Assembly: GCA_910579305.1 (NCBI GenBank)
Contig: CAJTTA010000007.1
Span: 8,067-72,066 of the forward strand
Direction: 5' to 3'
DNA: 64,000 nt
Source: an uncultured Muribaculaceae bacterium
Lineage (GTDB): Bacteria; Bacteroidota; Bacteroidia; Bacteroidales; Muribaculaceae
Part shown: piece by piece, positions 53,391-62,269 of the stretch
Layout: each line of letters begins with the position of its first letter
Position numbering within the stretch: the first letter of the stretch is position 1
Notes under the pieces: model-generated
What the model saw: the letters and a program-made list of their open reading frames with translations, nothing else
Databases searched by the model: none
What the model was told of the DNA's origin: nothing
Translations under genes and position numbers: made by a program

Positions 53391-55442
53391 ATGGAAAAGA
53401 AACTATCAATGCTCCGTTCCGATCCATGGCTTGAGCCCTTCGCTCCGGCCATCGAGGGACGTCATGAGGATGTGCTCCGCAAAATGGCGGAGCTTACAGC
53501 CGCTACCGGCGGTTCTCTGTCGGATTTTGCCAATGCATATAAATACTTCGGTCTTCAGCGTGCCGGTAATGGCGAGTGGATTTTCCGTGAATTTGCCCCC
53601 GATGCCACTGAGATTTTTCTCATAGGCGACTTCAATGGATGGCATCCCACTGCCGATTATGCGCTTAAAGACATAGGCGGAGGCACATGGGAGCTGCATC
53701 TTCCCGCCGGCGCTATAAAGCATGGCGACCTATATAAGATGCTCGTGCGCTGGCCGTGCGGGGAAGGCGAGCGCATTCCGGCATATGCCACCAGGGTAGT
53801 GCAGGATCCACACACACACATCTTTTCTGCCCAGGTGTATGCTCCCAAGAAGCCTTACACATTCCGCATAAAGAAGTTTAAGCCGGAAGAGAAGCCGCTC
53901 CTCATATATGAGTGCCACATAGGCATGGGGCAGGAGAAGGAAGATGTGGGCACCTATGAAGAATTTCGCGAGAAGGTGCTTCCCCGCGTGTCCCGCGACG
54001 GATATAATGCCATACAGATCATGGCCGTGCAGGAGCATCCGTATTACGGATCCTTCGGCTATCATGTAAGCTCCTTTTATGCGGCTTCTTCACGCTTCGG
54101 CACACCCGATGATCTCAAGGCTCTCATAGATGAGGCCCATAGCCTGGGCATCGCTGTCATAATGGATATAGTGCACTCGCATGCCGTGAAGAATGAAGCA
54201 GAGGGTCTCGCCCGAATTGACGGCAACCGCGATTTGTATTTTTATCCGGGGGCAAGAGGCGAACATCCTGCCTGGGATAGCCTCTGTTTTGACTATGGCA
54301 AGAACTCGGTGTTGCATTTTCTGCTGTCAAACTGCAAGTACTGGCTTGAGGAATATAAGTTTGACGGCTTTCGCTTCGATGGGGTGACGTCGATGCTGTA
54401 TTACGACCATGGCCTCGGCAAGGCCTTCGGTTCGTATGCCGATTATTTTGACGGAGGTCAGGATACCAATGCCATAACATATCTCTCGCTGGCCAATATA
54501 TTGATTCATGAAGTGAACCCGCGTGCAATCACTATTGCCGAGGAGATGAGCGGCATGCCTGGACTGGCTATGAAATTTGAGGAGGGGGGCATCGGTTTCG
54601 ATTATCGCATGGCCATGGGTATTCCCGACTATTGGATAAAGATGATAAAGGAGAAGAAAGATGAGGACTGGCATCCCACATCAATCTTCTGGGAGCTTAC
54701 CAACCGGCGTGCCGATGAGAAGACTATTTCTTATTGTGAGAGCCACGACCAGGCCCTTGTGGGCGACAAGACCATCATATTTCGCCTGATCGACAAGGAA
54801 ATGTACTGGCACATGATGGTGGATGACGCCAATTACACAGTGGAGCGCGGAATGGCCCTGCACAAGATGATACGCCTTGTCACTCTCGCTACGATCAATG
54901 GCGGTTATCTCAATTTCATGGGCAATGAATGGGGGCATCCGGAGTGGATAGACTTCCCGCGCGAGGGCAATGGCTGGAGCTATAAGCACGCCCGCCGGCA
55001 GTGGAGCCTGGTGGATAGGGAGGACTTGAAGTACAAGTATCTCAATAGGTTTGACAATGCCATGATAGCCCTCGTGGCAGGCTGCTACGATTTCCAGGCG
55101 AAACCAATAGAGAAGCTGTGGGAGAAAGATGATGACCAGGTTCTTGCGTTCATGCGCGGCGACCTCATATTTGTCTTCAATTTCTCTCCTTATAAATCGT
55201 TTGACGGTTATGGCTTCCTTGCTCCGGAAGGGGAGTATGAAGCTGTGCTGGATTCAGATGCCAGGGCTTTCGGCGGCTTCGGAAATGTCGATGACAGCGT
55301 GCATCATTTCACTACTCCTGATCCTCTTTACCGTCCTGCCGGCAAGGGTTGGCTCAGAATGTATCTTCCGGCGCGCACGGCACAGGTGCTGCGCAAGGTG
55401 AAAACTGCGCCGTCAGGCCGCAAAGCCCGAAAGAAAAAATAA
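53391..55442 (+). CDS. glgB: 1,4-alpha-glucan branching enzyme
   Basis: The 683-residue GH13 enzyme forms alpha-1,6 branches in glycogen. The N-terminal CBM48 domain (FAPDATEIFLIGDFNGWHPT) is followed by the (beta/alpha)8 core: VIMDIVHSHAV, GFRFDGVTSML with nucleophile Asp330, TIAEEMSGMPGL with the acid/base Glu near 384, and CESHDQALVGDK. The C-terminal beta domain contains VFNFSPYKSFDGY. The layout is closer to the eukaryote-type branching enzymes (GBE1-like) than to E. coli GlgB, as is usual in Bacteroidales. The Lys-rich tail RKARKKK is notable. It is flanked by its own promoter and terminator. Confidence 0.95.
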   Translation: MEKKLSMLRSDPWLEPFAPAIEGRHEDVLRKMAELTAATGGSLSDFANAYKYFGLQRAGNGEWIFREFAPDATEIFLIGDFNGWHPTADYALKDIGGGTWELHLPAGAIKHGDLYKMLVRWPCGEGERIPAYATRVVQDPHTHIFSAQVYAPKKPYTFRIKKFKPEEKPLLIYECHIGMGQEKEDVGTYEEFREKVLPRVSRDGYNAIQIMAVQEHPYYGSFGYHVSSFYAASSRFGTPDDLKALIDEAHSLGIAVIMDIVHSHAVKNEAEGLARIDGNRDLYFYPGARGEHPAWDSLCFDYGKNSVLHFLLSNCKYWLEEYKFDGFRFDGVTSMLYYDHGLGKAFGSYADYFDGGQDTNAITYLSLANILIHEVNPRAITIAEEMSGMPGLAMKFEEGGIGFDYRMAMGIPDYWIKMIKEKKDEDWHPTSIFWELTNRRADEKTISYCESHDQALVGDKTIIFRLIDKEMYWHMMVDDANYTVERGMALHKMIRLVTLATINGGYLNFMGNEWGHPEWIDFPREGNGWSYKHARRQWSLVDREDLKYKYLNRFDNAMIALVAGCYDFQAKPIEKLWEKDDDQVLAFMRGDLIFVFNFSPYKSFDGYGFLAPEGEYEAVLDSDARAFGGFGNVDDSVHHFTTPDPLYRPAGKGWLRMYLPARTAQVLRKVKTAPSGRKARKKK

Positions 55443-55457
55443 GTAACAATCATCCAT

Positions 55458-55498
55458 ATAATGCGACACGTGCCTGAAGGCAGGGCGTGTCGCATTAT
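55458..55498 (+). terminator. Terminator of glgB
   Basis: Perfect 13-bp stem (55458-55470 with 55486-55498), 15-base loop, ending in AT-rich sequence. Confidence 0.7.
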
Positions 55499-55521
55499 GC
55501 AATGTTGTATAATAGATTCAG

Positions 55522-57111
55522 ATGTTTCCATGCGTTAAAGCGGGCGTAGAGCGATATACGGTGCGCATTGTGATGCTCATGTGCTCATTGGTGTGCGGGC
55601 TTATGGTATATCTCACTCCCTGGCAGATGGATGACCTGGCCTACAGTATCCAATATCGTGCCGAGATCATGAGCGGTTCCTTCTCATTCAGCCGATTATG
55701 GGATTTCATAGTATGGCACTGGCAGTATGTCAACGGGCGTATCGGCGACAAGACACTTCTTTTCTGGCTGGCGATGGCTCCGAAATGGCTATTGGGTGTG
55801 GCAGCCACGGTCGCATGCTATTCCATCTATAGTTTTGCAGGCAAGATTGTCTTCAATTCATTGAGCAGACATGTCGCCGGTCATATCATGCTGATAGCGG
55901 CGATAACCTTTTTTCTGCCATGGGGTACCTACATGTTCATTACAAACATGTTTGTGAATTATGTGATGGGCCTGGCTTTTGTCATGCCGTCGCTTTATAT
56001 CTTTGTGCGGGGAGATGATAGAGACGCATCGCTTGCCAAGTGCCTGATGGCCGGAGTGCTTGGTTTTCTGTCAGGCGCCTGGCATGAGGTGTATAGTGTA
56101 GCCATATTGCCGGGTATGGTTGTGTTTTGCTTGCTTATGAGCAAGGAGGGGAGGATTCAATTGCAATATGCTGTGATGGCGGGAACTGCAGTAGGACTGC
56201 TGTTTATTCTGATTACACCCGGATTCTGGATGCGTATATATAATACTCAAGCCATGTCGTGCCGGCCTATAACCGGTGATCCTGAAGCCCTGAAAAATAT
56301 CATGATAGGTCTTGGGCTGAATGCTCTCTTCATACCATGCTTCATAATCTCCATATCGTTGAAATCATGGCGCAGGAAACTTGACAAAACAGCTTTTGCA
56401 TTATCGCTCATGTGCGTTATAATGCTGGTGGTCACAGTTGCGATATATTTCCAGGCTGCGAGATGGACTCGTACATTCTTTTACTTCGATGGCGTGGCTA
56501 TAGTGGCGGGAGCCATGTTGCTGAGGCCTGTGTGTGTCGGATTCCGAGGATGGGGAGTGCGGGCAATGGCAGTGTTGACCCTAATGCTGATTGCAGCCCA
56601 CAGCGCATTGATACTTGCGTTGCAATATAGATTAAAGCGAGAGCACGATGAGATAGTGAGGGCCTACGTGGCATCACCCGATGGCGTGGTCTATCATGAT
56701 TTTCATGGTAACGGGCTTGGGCCGGTATTTGCCTTGCGTAAGGCAAGAGCCTGTAACTTCTATGGTAATCAGGATAATTATATGAGGGATTTTTATCGTG
56801 GTGACAGTGTGTGTATTCAGCTTATACCCAAGGTGTTGCAAAATTTTGATCCTGAGGCTGAGAGTCGTAAGGGCCGGTTGAGAAGGGAGGGATTATCTAT
56901 GGTGTATGAAGGTCTGTTCATAACGACTGACAGCGCGATCTTATCCAAGCGCATGTTGTACCCTTCATTCCGCATGACCGAGGGGGATACACTTAGAGCA
57001 TCCATGGTAATCAACAGATTCAAAGATGAGCATGGCCGCGAATGGGCTTATCTGGCGCCTGACATGAGACATCTCCATGACCGGACTCCGGTGGAGATTG
57101 TGGCATGGTAG
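55522..57111 (+). CDS. Multi-pass membrane protein, DUF6056-like (possible GT-C type)
   Basis: The 529-residue protein has about ten to eleven membrane helices after an N-terminal LTPWQMDDLAYSIQYRAEIM. The acidic DD pair between helices 1 and 2 and the extracytoplasmic His/Trp-rich loop (DFIVWHWQYVNGRIGDK) recall GT-C glycosyltransferases and the DUF6056 family. The last 140 residues form a soluble part (periplasmic). It probably handles lipid-linked sugars, but this is only by resemblance. Convergent with the CNNM/CBS gene with a 9-base gap. Confidence 0.7.
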   Translation: MFPCVKAGVERYTVRIVMLMCSLVCGLMVYLTPWQMDDLAYSIQYRAEIMSGSFSFSRLWDFIVWHWQYVNGRIGDKTLLFWLAMAPKWLLGVAATVACYSIYSFAGKIVFNSLSRHVAGHIMLIAAITFFLPWGTYMFITNMFVNYVMGLAFVMPSLYIFVRGDDRDASLAKCLMAGVLGFLSGAWHEVYSVAILPGMVVFCLLMSKEGRIQLQYAVMAGTAVGLLFILITPGFWMRIYNTQAMSCRPITGDPEALKNIMIGLGLNALFIPCFIISISLKSWRRKLDKTAFALSLMCVIMLVVTVAIYFQAARWTRTFFYFDGVAIVAGAMLLRPVCVGFRGWGVRAMAVLTLMLIAAHSALILALQYRLKREHDEIVRAYVASPDGVVYHDFHGNGLGPVFALRKARACNFYGNQDNYMRDFYRGDSVCIQLIPKVLQNFDPEAESRKGRLRREGLSMVYEGLFITTDSAILSKRMLYPSFRMTEGDTLRASMVINRFKDEHGREWAYLAPDMRHLHDRTPVEIVAW

Positions 57112-57120
57112 GCTTGACGT

Positions 57121-58395
57121 CTACGAGTCTGCTTCGGGTAGCTTAAGCGCCACAAGCTCGATGCGTGTGGCTGTCATGCGCAGGATTTCGAAGCGTATGT
57201 CATGAATCGTGAAAATATCACCTGTCTTGGGAAGAGCCTCAAGATTATGCAGTATGTATCCGGCTATAGTGTGATAATCCTCGCTTTCGCGCAGGTCGAG
57301 ACCGAATTCCTTGTTCACCGTCTGAATTTCGGCACGTCCGGAAAATTCGTAGCATCCCGGAGCAGTCTGCCGGGCCGTAAGGTGCCTGCGGTCATGCTCA
57401 TCCTCGATTTCACCGAATATTTCCTCCACAAGGTCTTCAAGGGTCACGAGGCCTGCAGTGCCTCCGAATTCATCCACCACGATAGCCATGCTTTTTCTCT
57501 CGGCCATGAGGCGGTGCATCATCTTATTGGCAAGCATTGACTCGGGCGTGAAGATCACCGGCTTAAGGCACTCCTTCCAGTCGCGTTCCGTATTGAAGAG
57601 TTCGCTTACGTGTATGTAGCCCAGCACCTCATCGATATCTTCTCGATAGACCACTATTTTTGAAAGACCGGTGGTGATGAAAGTGTCGACAAGCTGTCGG
57701 CGTGATGTATTATCGATATTCACCGCCACAATCTCATTGCGGGGAATCATGCAGTCATGTATGTGAGTGTCCTTGAAATCCAGGGCGTTGCGGAAAATCT
57801 TCACCTCATTCTCCACGTTCTCCCCCTCCTGCTTGTCTTCTATGGCCTGCTGCACGAAGTGATCTATCTGGTCGATAGTAAGACGCGAGTCATCGGTCTT
57901 GTCATCCTTTATGCCTGCTATGCGCATGAGTCCGCGAGACAAGCCCGATGCCAGCAGGCTCACGGGATAGAGCGCGATATATATGATATAGATGGGTAGT
58001 GCAAATAATTTCAGCATGGCATTGGGGTTGATGCGGAAAAGCGTCTTGGGCAGGAATTCTCCCGCAATCAGGATGATGCCGGTGGAAATCAGAGTGTTGC
58101 ATATGAGCACAGGCGCTTCAGACGGGAATAGATGCTCAAGCCAGGGATTGATTATGACCGAAATCGCTATGCCATAGATGACAAGCACAATATTATTGCC
58201 CACGAGAATGGTGGATATGAACATATCCTGATGCCTGGTAAAGCCTCCTATTATGCGGCTGATGAGACCTCCCTGGCGCTCATCGATGCCTATGCGCACC
58301 TTGCTCGACTGCACGAATGCTATCTCTACTCCGGAGAAAATGCCGGAGAAGATTACTGCGATTATAGTGAGAATTATAGCTGAAACCGGATCCAT
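57121..58395 (-). CDS. CNNM/CBS-domain membrane protein (hemolysin C/CorC-like)
   Basis: The 424-residue protein has an N-terminal CNNM transmembrane domain (about 1-190; [17 protein letters not shown] with the helix-break motif; [13 protein letters not shown]), two CBS domains ([39 protein letters not shown]) and a C-terminal CorC/HlyC domain. CNNM relatives move or sense divalent cations such as Mg2+; the haemolysin name is historic. It is last in the coaX-lptC operon, 20 bases after lptC. Confidence 0.93.
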   Translation of the reverse strand: MDPVSAIILTIIAVIFSGIFSGVEIAFVQSSKVRIGIDERQGGLISRIIGGFTRHQDMFISTILVGNNIVLVIYGIAISVIINPWLEHLFPSEAPVLICNTLISTGIILIAGEFLPKTLFRINPNAMLKLFALPIYIIYIALYPVSLLASGLSRGLMRIAGIKDDKTDDSRLTIDQIDHFVQQAIEDKQEGENVENEVKIFRNALDFKDTHIHDCMIPRNEIVAVNIDNTSRRQLVDTFITTGLSKIVVYREDIDEVLGYIHVSELFNTERDWKECLKPVIFTPESMLANKMMHRLMAERKSMAIVVDEFGGTAGLVTLEDLVEEIFGEIEDEHDRRHLTARQTAPGCYEFSGRAEIQTVNKEFGLDLRESEDYHTIAGYILHNLEALPKTGDIFTIHDIRFEILRMTATRIELVALKLPEADS

Positions 58396-58415
58396 ATGTA
58401 TTTTGTATTGGCGTG

Positions 58416-59123
58416 TTAACGCCCGGCGGGCATCATGCCCGGCGGGATCATTGTCGGGTCGAGTGCGGCAGGGTCGACTCCCGCAGGAATGGCTGTTCCG
58501 TCGCTTCCTGATATTTTGCTTTGATCGTAGGGGAGCACAGCTGTGGGGCGGTGCAGGATATAAGATGAGAGCTTACCTGAAGCCGAGGTGTGCCCCTCGA
58601 ATCCATAGCCCTCTATAATCTTGTCGGGCTGCTCTATATGTATGAACGAATCGGAGTACACGAGTTGTTCACGCTGATCCCAGATTAATTGCTGGGTGAG
58701 AATGAGCAATCCGGGATTTTCCTTGAATTCCACATTGCCGGTGAGTATCCATTGCCCTGTGAGGCGATTGTTCACGGCCGAGTCGCAGGCCACAGTGAAG
58801 ATGGTGCGCATCTTTTCGTCAAACTTCTCAAGGTATGGCCCTCCGGGCAGCACCCACTTGGGCGTGTCCACATTGTCATATACGAGCCATAACGGGCACA
58901 CGAGCTTATATTGCGGTATGCCGGAGTCGGAAATGATAGTCATGACATTCTTCGTGGTCATGGTGGGCATTCCCTTGGTCTTGATGCCGGCCACTCCCAC
59001 AGGGTCTTCATGGCGACATGCCCCGCATATGGCACATGTCGCGACGACACATCCCGTTAGTGCCGGAAGAATCTTTAGCGACGGAGACTTACTTGATCTT
59101 GCGCTGCCAGAACCAAAGCTCAT
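58416..59123 (-). CDS. lptC: LPS export protein LptC
   Basis: The 235-residue protein has a membrane anchor or lipoprotein segment (LTGCVVATCAICGACR) and a periplasmic beta-jellyroll with an LptC-type sequence: VMTIISDSGIPQYKLVCPLW, WILTGNVEF and LLILTQQLIWDQREQLVYS. It bridges LptBFG and LptA in LPS transport across the periplasm. A Pro/Ala-rich tail (DPTMIPPGMMPAGR) is unusual. It overlaps the upstream barrel gene by 35 bases. Confidence 0.88.
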   Translation of the reverse strand: MSFGSGSARSSKSPSLKILPALTGCVVATCAICGACRHEDPVGVAGIKTKGMPTMTTKNVMTIISDSGIPQYKLVCPLWLVYDNVDTPKWVLPGGPYLEKFDEKMRTIFTVACDSAVNNRLTGQWILTGNVEFKENPGLLILTQQLIWDQREQLVYSDSFIHIEQPDKIIEGYGFEGHTSASGKLSSYILHRPTAVLPYDQSKISGSDGTAIPAGVDPAALDPTMIPPGMMPAGR

Positions 59124-60360
59124 TGAAGTTGAGACCGAGAGTTATGTTGAAGTAATTTTCAGATATTAGGCTATGAGGAGCTGCCTGACGGTGCAGCCAC
59201 TCAAAGCCTACATTCACGAGCGTCTTGCCCTCGATGGTGGGTAATCCCACACCGCAGCTGATGCCGTAGTCCTTCACATTGTTTCCATTGATGCAGAGAT
59301 AATCGCGGGTGTAATGTCCGCCGAGTCGCCATGTGATGCGCTGCAGGTAATTGCCACGCACGCGATGAGTGTACTCGCCTCCCAGGGCAAAGCGCAGGCG
59401 GTCGTTGAATTGCTGTGCGGCGAGCACAGTCTCCCCCTTGGCGTCATACAGCGCTGAGAACGGGGCCTTGCTCCATTGCTGCATGCCGAAGTCGGCCTCC
59501 ACCATTATGTGGGAAGCCTTGTCGCGCTGCCAGTTGATGCCAAAGCCAAAAGATGTGGGACGGTAATACTTGCCGCTCATGGATGTGTGGCTCACGGTGT
59601 CGGCCTTTGTGTCGGCGGTTATATCCCAGTAATTCACCCATGTGTTGCCATGCAGGGATTTCTTGGGAGAATAGGTGGCGCCTATGGTCATGCGGTGAAA
59701 GCGTGCCGGAATGAAAGAATATTGCAAGCCGGCAGTCACATTCCAGTCGCGCACTTGCATCACATGCTCAAAGAGTGTCTGATTGGAACCTGCATATGCG
59801 TAAATGTCATTGATTATATTGCCGAAGTCATAGCTTACGTTTACACCTACAGAGAGCCCTTTCCAGTGTCCGGAGAATCCGGCATAGGCCTGTGTTATGC
59901 CGCCGCTGCCCTGATTGGATAAATTGCCGTGCACCACTTCATCACCGAAGGTATAGCCTACGGAGCTATAAGGAATAAGGCCGAGCGATGCGCCGAAATG
60001 ACGTCCTATGGGGAATTGCATCTGCAGATAGTCTAGACCTCCGCCCTGGCCGTTGGCCTTGTTGACAGTGCCGTTCACTGTTTCCTCACGATGGTTGAAA
60101 CTTAGGTCGGCTCCTATGTCCCACAGGAACGTCAGGGAGTCGATCGAGGCATAGGATGCCGGGTTCATGGCATTGATCTGCCGTGTGCCGCGCATCGCGT
60201 AGCCTATGCCGCCCATCTGTCGCTGCGTGGCAGTGGCGCCATCGCGCAGCAATCCGTAGCCATACATGGAATAGGGAGAGGATGTGTTCTGGGCCGTCGC
60301 AGGCAGTATGGCACATAAAGCCGTAAGCAGAGAGAGGAAATGTCTTGTATATGCGTTCAT
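59089..60360 (-). CDS. Outer-membrane beta-barrel protein, FadL-like
   Basis: The 423-residue protein has a signal peptide ending LPATAQ and an N-terminal glycine/tyrosine-rich plug-like segment (SSPYSMYGYGLLRDGATATQ), then many amphipathic strands closing with GLNFNELWFWQRKIK. SPYSMYGYG is a hallmark of Bacteroidetes FadL/TodX-like barrels that sit beside lptC. It may transport hydrophobic substrates; function unproven. It overlaps coaX by 4 bases and lptC by 35. Confidence 0.82.
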   Translation of the reverse strand: MNAYTRHFLSLLTALCAILPATAQNTSSPYSMYGYGLLRDGATATQRQMGGIGYAMRGTRQINAMNPASYASIDSLTFLWDIGADLSFNHREETVNGTVNKANGQGGGLDYLQMQFPIGRHFGASLGLIPYSSVGYTFGDEVVHGNLSNQGSGGITQAYAGFSGHWKGLSVGVNVSYDFGNIINDIYAYAGSNQTLFEHVMQVRDWNVTAGLQYSFIPARFHRMTIGATYSPKKSLHGNTWVNYWDITADTKADTVSHTSMSGKYYRPTSFGFGINWQRDKASHIMVEADFGMQQWSKAPFSALYDAKGETVLAAQQFNDRLRFALGGEYTHRVRGNYLQRITWRLGGHYTRDYLCINGNNVKDYGISCGVGLPTIEGKTLVNVGFEWLHRQAAPHSLISENYFNITLGLNFNELWFWQRKIK

Positions 60361-61154
60361 TTGATTCGTATTTCAGCGTCTTGAATATTGATTTCCGAGG
60401 AGTGTAGAGCCTCGTTGTGGAGGAGAATGGTGATAAGCCCGAGCATCACAGGTTTGTCGCTCACGGTGCACGGGATTGCGCCATGCAACATAGGCGCGAG
60501 CAGCGGCGCGTCACCCCCGGTGAGCAGCACATGAGTCTCTCCATACGTCAGCTCGGCACGGCGGCATGCACCTTTTATTTCATCGGCTATGCCATGAAGC
60601 ACGCCGCACCTGAGCGCTTCATCCGTGTCACGGCCGAAAGCGGCTTCCGGGAGGTGGCCGGGCCGGGCGCTCACCAGCGGCAGGGCGCCTGAGTATTCAT
60701 GCATAGCCCTGAAGCGCATCTGCACGCCCGGCGATATATTGCCCCCTTTGAAGCGGCCGTCGCTCACAAGGTCAAGAGTGATGCATGTTCCGGCATCGGC
60801 TACAAGCAGGCGTCTGCCCGGCATGATTGAAGCGGCTCCTACGGCTGCTGCTATTCGGTCGGCGCCGAGAGTGGCCGGTGTGTCATAATCGATTCCTATG
60901 GGCAGAGGGGTGTTGCCGGTGAGCACAATGCAGCCGCCCGGAAGCAGCCTCTCCAGAGTCTCGGCAAGGCGCACGTCCACACCCGCAGTGCTGGCGTATA
61001 TGGCACTTTGCACATCATAGGGGAGCATCCATTCGAGCAGTCGGTCGCAGTCCATCCTCTCGAGAGTGAACGTAGTCACAGCCTCAAAGTCACGAAAAAT
61101 CGTGGCCTTGAGGCGTGTATTGCCATGATCTATGGCGAGACGGGCTGTATTCAC
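60357..61154 (-). CDS. coaX: Type III pantothenate kinase
   Basis: The 265-residue ASKHA-fold kinase phosphorylates pantothenate, first step of CoA synthesis. LAIDHGNTRLK at residues 6-16 is the phosphate-binding loop, with GADRIAAAV and LVADAGTCITLDLVS for substrate and ATP binding. Type III kinases are CoA-insensitive. It overlaps the OM-barrel gene by 4 bases and lies 68 bases from the preceding small membrane protein. Confidence 0.95.
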   Translation of the reverse strand: MNTARLAIDHGNTRLKATIFRDFEAVTTFTLERMDCDRLLEWMLPYDVQSAIYASTAGVDVRLAETLERLLPGGCIVLTGNTPLPIGIDYDTPATLGADRIAAAVGAASIMPGRRLLVADAGTCITLDLVSDGRFKGGNISPGVQMRFRAMHEYSGALPLVSARPGHLPEAAFGRDTDEALRCGVLHGIADEIKGACRRAELTYGETHVLLTGGDAPLLAPMLHGAIPCTVSDKPVMLGLITILLHNEALHSSEINIQDAEIRIK

Positions 61155-61222
61155 GGTGCAAATTTACCTTAATTACGATGGCGGCGCAAATATTCAGTGT
61201 GAAAAATTCTAAACTGCGGCTG

Positions 61223-61714
61223 TCACTTGCGTGTCTTGCCGGATTTTCCCTGAGAATCGGCAGCAGCATTCTCACGAGCCTCTTTCTTGAGGCGGAAGTA
61301 GATGAGCCACACGGCAATGAGCTGTATCACGGCTCCGGCCAGAGAGAAGAGAATGGTGTCACGCAGAATCATGAGAGCGCCGGTGAAGGGCATGGCAGCA
61401 TATTTGTGGCAGTTGTAAAACCAGAAGACTGCCGCTACTCCGAAGCATGCTCCGCTCCAGAACTCAAGGCGTCGGAGCCTGCGCATGCGGGTGCTGTCGG
61501 CAGGTGCGTTCACGGGTATGCACCGTCCTCCCCAAAAGAGTAGTGCTCCTGCGGCAAACACCCATCGGAACGTGTATAGCATTTTTACGTCGAGCATGTT
61601 GAAGAGAGGCAGCAGCATGCTTGCTCCTATGAGCAGCATTCCTATCGATGCGCATGTTTCGGCAATAGCGCGGCGGCGCTTTATGGAGACAGGTACTTGG
61701 GAGTTGGATTTCAT
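61223..61714 (-). CDS. Four-helix membrane protein of unknown function
   Basis: No family recognised. The 163-residue protein has four hydrophobic helices (about 22-40, 48-63, 90-104 and 120-142) and basic cytoplasmic ends (KKEARENAAADSQGKSGKTRK). It follows the FtsB/DivIC-like gene by 12 bases, so it is co-transcribed and may take part in the envelope. Confidence 0.65.
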   Translation of the reverse strand: MKSNSQVPVSIKRRRAIAETCASIGMLLIGASMLLPLFNMLDVKMLYTFRWVFAAGALLFWGGRCIPVNAPADSTRMRRLRRLEFWSGACFGVAAVFWFYNCHKYAAMPFTGALMILRDTILFSLAGAVIQLIAVWLIYFRLKKEARENAAADSQGKSGKTRK

Positions 61715-61726
61715 GTAGAGATTGAT

Positions 61727-62050
61727 TTATTTGTTATTGTCGCCGGATTCTATCACATATACATCTTCCGAAGGGCGCTGCATGTTATAGCTTTCCCGTG
61801 CCACCTGTTCAAGTTCCTCTGAATTGGTGAGCAGAGCGTGGCGCGATTCACGATAGAATGCGGCAGAGTCAGTGGCGTCTTTTATTTCACGCTTGAGCTT
61901 GGAGATGCGTGCGTCATATTCGCGTGAGCGCGTGAGACTTGTCTCGTCATTGAAGAAGAGTAGAAGCACCACGGCGGCACACACTAAAAATACGGGCAGA
62001 TGCGACTGCCGGCGCATAAACAGATTCAATCGCTTGAGCTTGCGGCCCAT
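61727..62050 (-). CDS. FtsB/DivIC-family septum formation initiator
   Basis: The 107-residue bitopic protein has a basic cytoplasmic N-terminus, one TM (LPVFLVCAAVVLLLFF, about 18-33) and a coiled coil (SREYDARISKLKREIKDATD), then the family ending (LEQVARESYNMQRPSEDVYV). It links early and late division proteins with FtsL/FtsQ equivalents. First gene of a minus-strand operon with promoter at 62121-62152. Confidence 0.9.
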   Translation of the reverse strand: MGRKLKRLNLFMRRQSHLPVFLVCAAVVLLLFFNDETSLTRSREYDARISKLKREIKDATDSAAFYRESRHALLTNSEELEQVARESYNMQRPSEDVYVIESGDNNK

Positions 62051-62120
62051 AATCGTTTGTTCTTTTTTCTAAATTGGCCGATTCTGTGGATTCGGCACAG
62101 AACCATGAAAATTTGCACTG

Positions 62121-62152
62121 CAAAATTAATGATTTATCGCCGAACTTGCAAA
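62121..62152 (-). promoter_or_regulatory. Promoter of the ftsB-like operon
   Basis: Minus strand: TTTG (62149-62152), 20-base spacer, TAATTTTG (62121-62128). Exact match; leader about 65 bases. Confidence 0.7.
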
Positions 62153-62178
62153 GGTGTTGAAATTTATTTGCTTTAAAG

Positions 62179-62210
62179 TTTGTTACTTTTCAATGAAATG
62201 ATTACATTTG
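62179..62210 (+). promoter_or_regulatory. Promoter of the PNGase F-like gene
   Basis: TTTG (62179-62182), 20-base spacer, TACATTTG (62203-62210). Leader about 55 bases. Confidence 0.65.
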
Positions 62211-62269
62211 CACTCCTAATCTAAAGTTAAGCAACATCTAAATAGTATACCAAAAATCTCATTTTCAAT

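Noticed and set aside
53811..53821. CA-repeat in glgB
   Set aside because: Only about five units within a conserved region (DPHTHIF); codon usage explains it.
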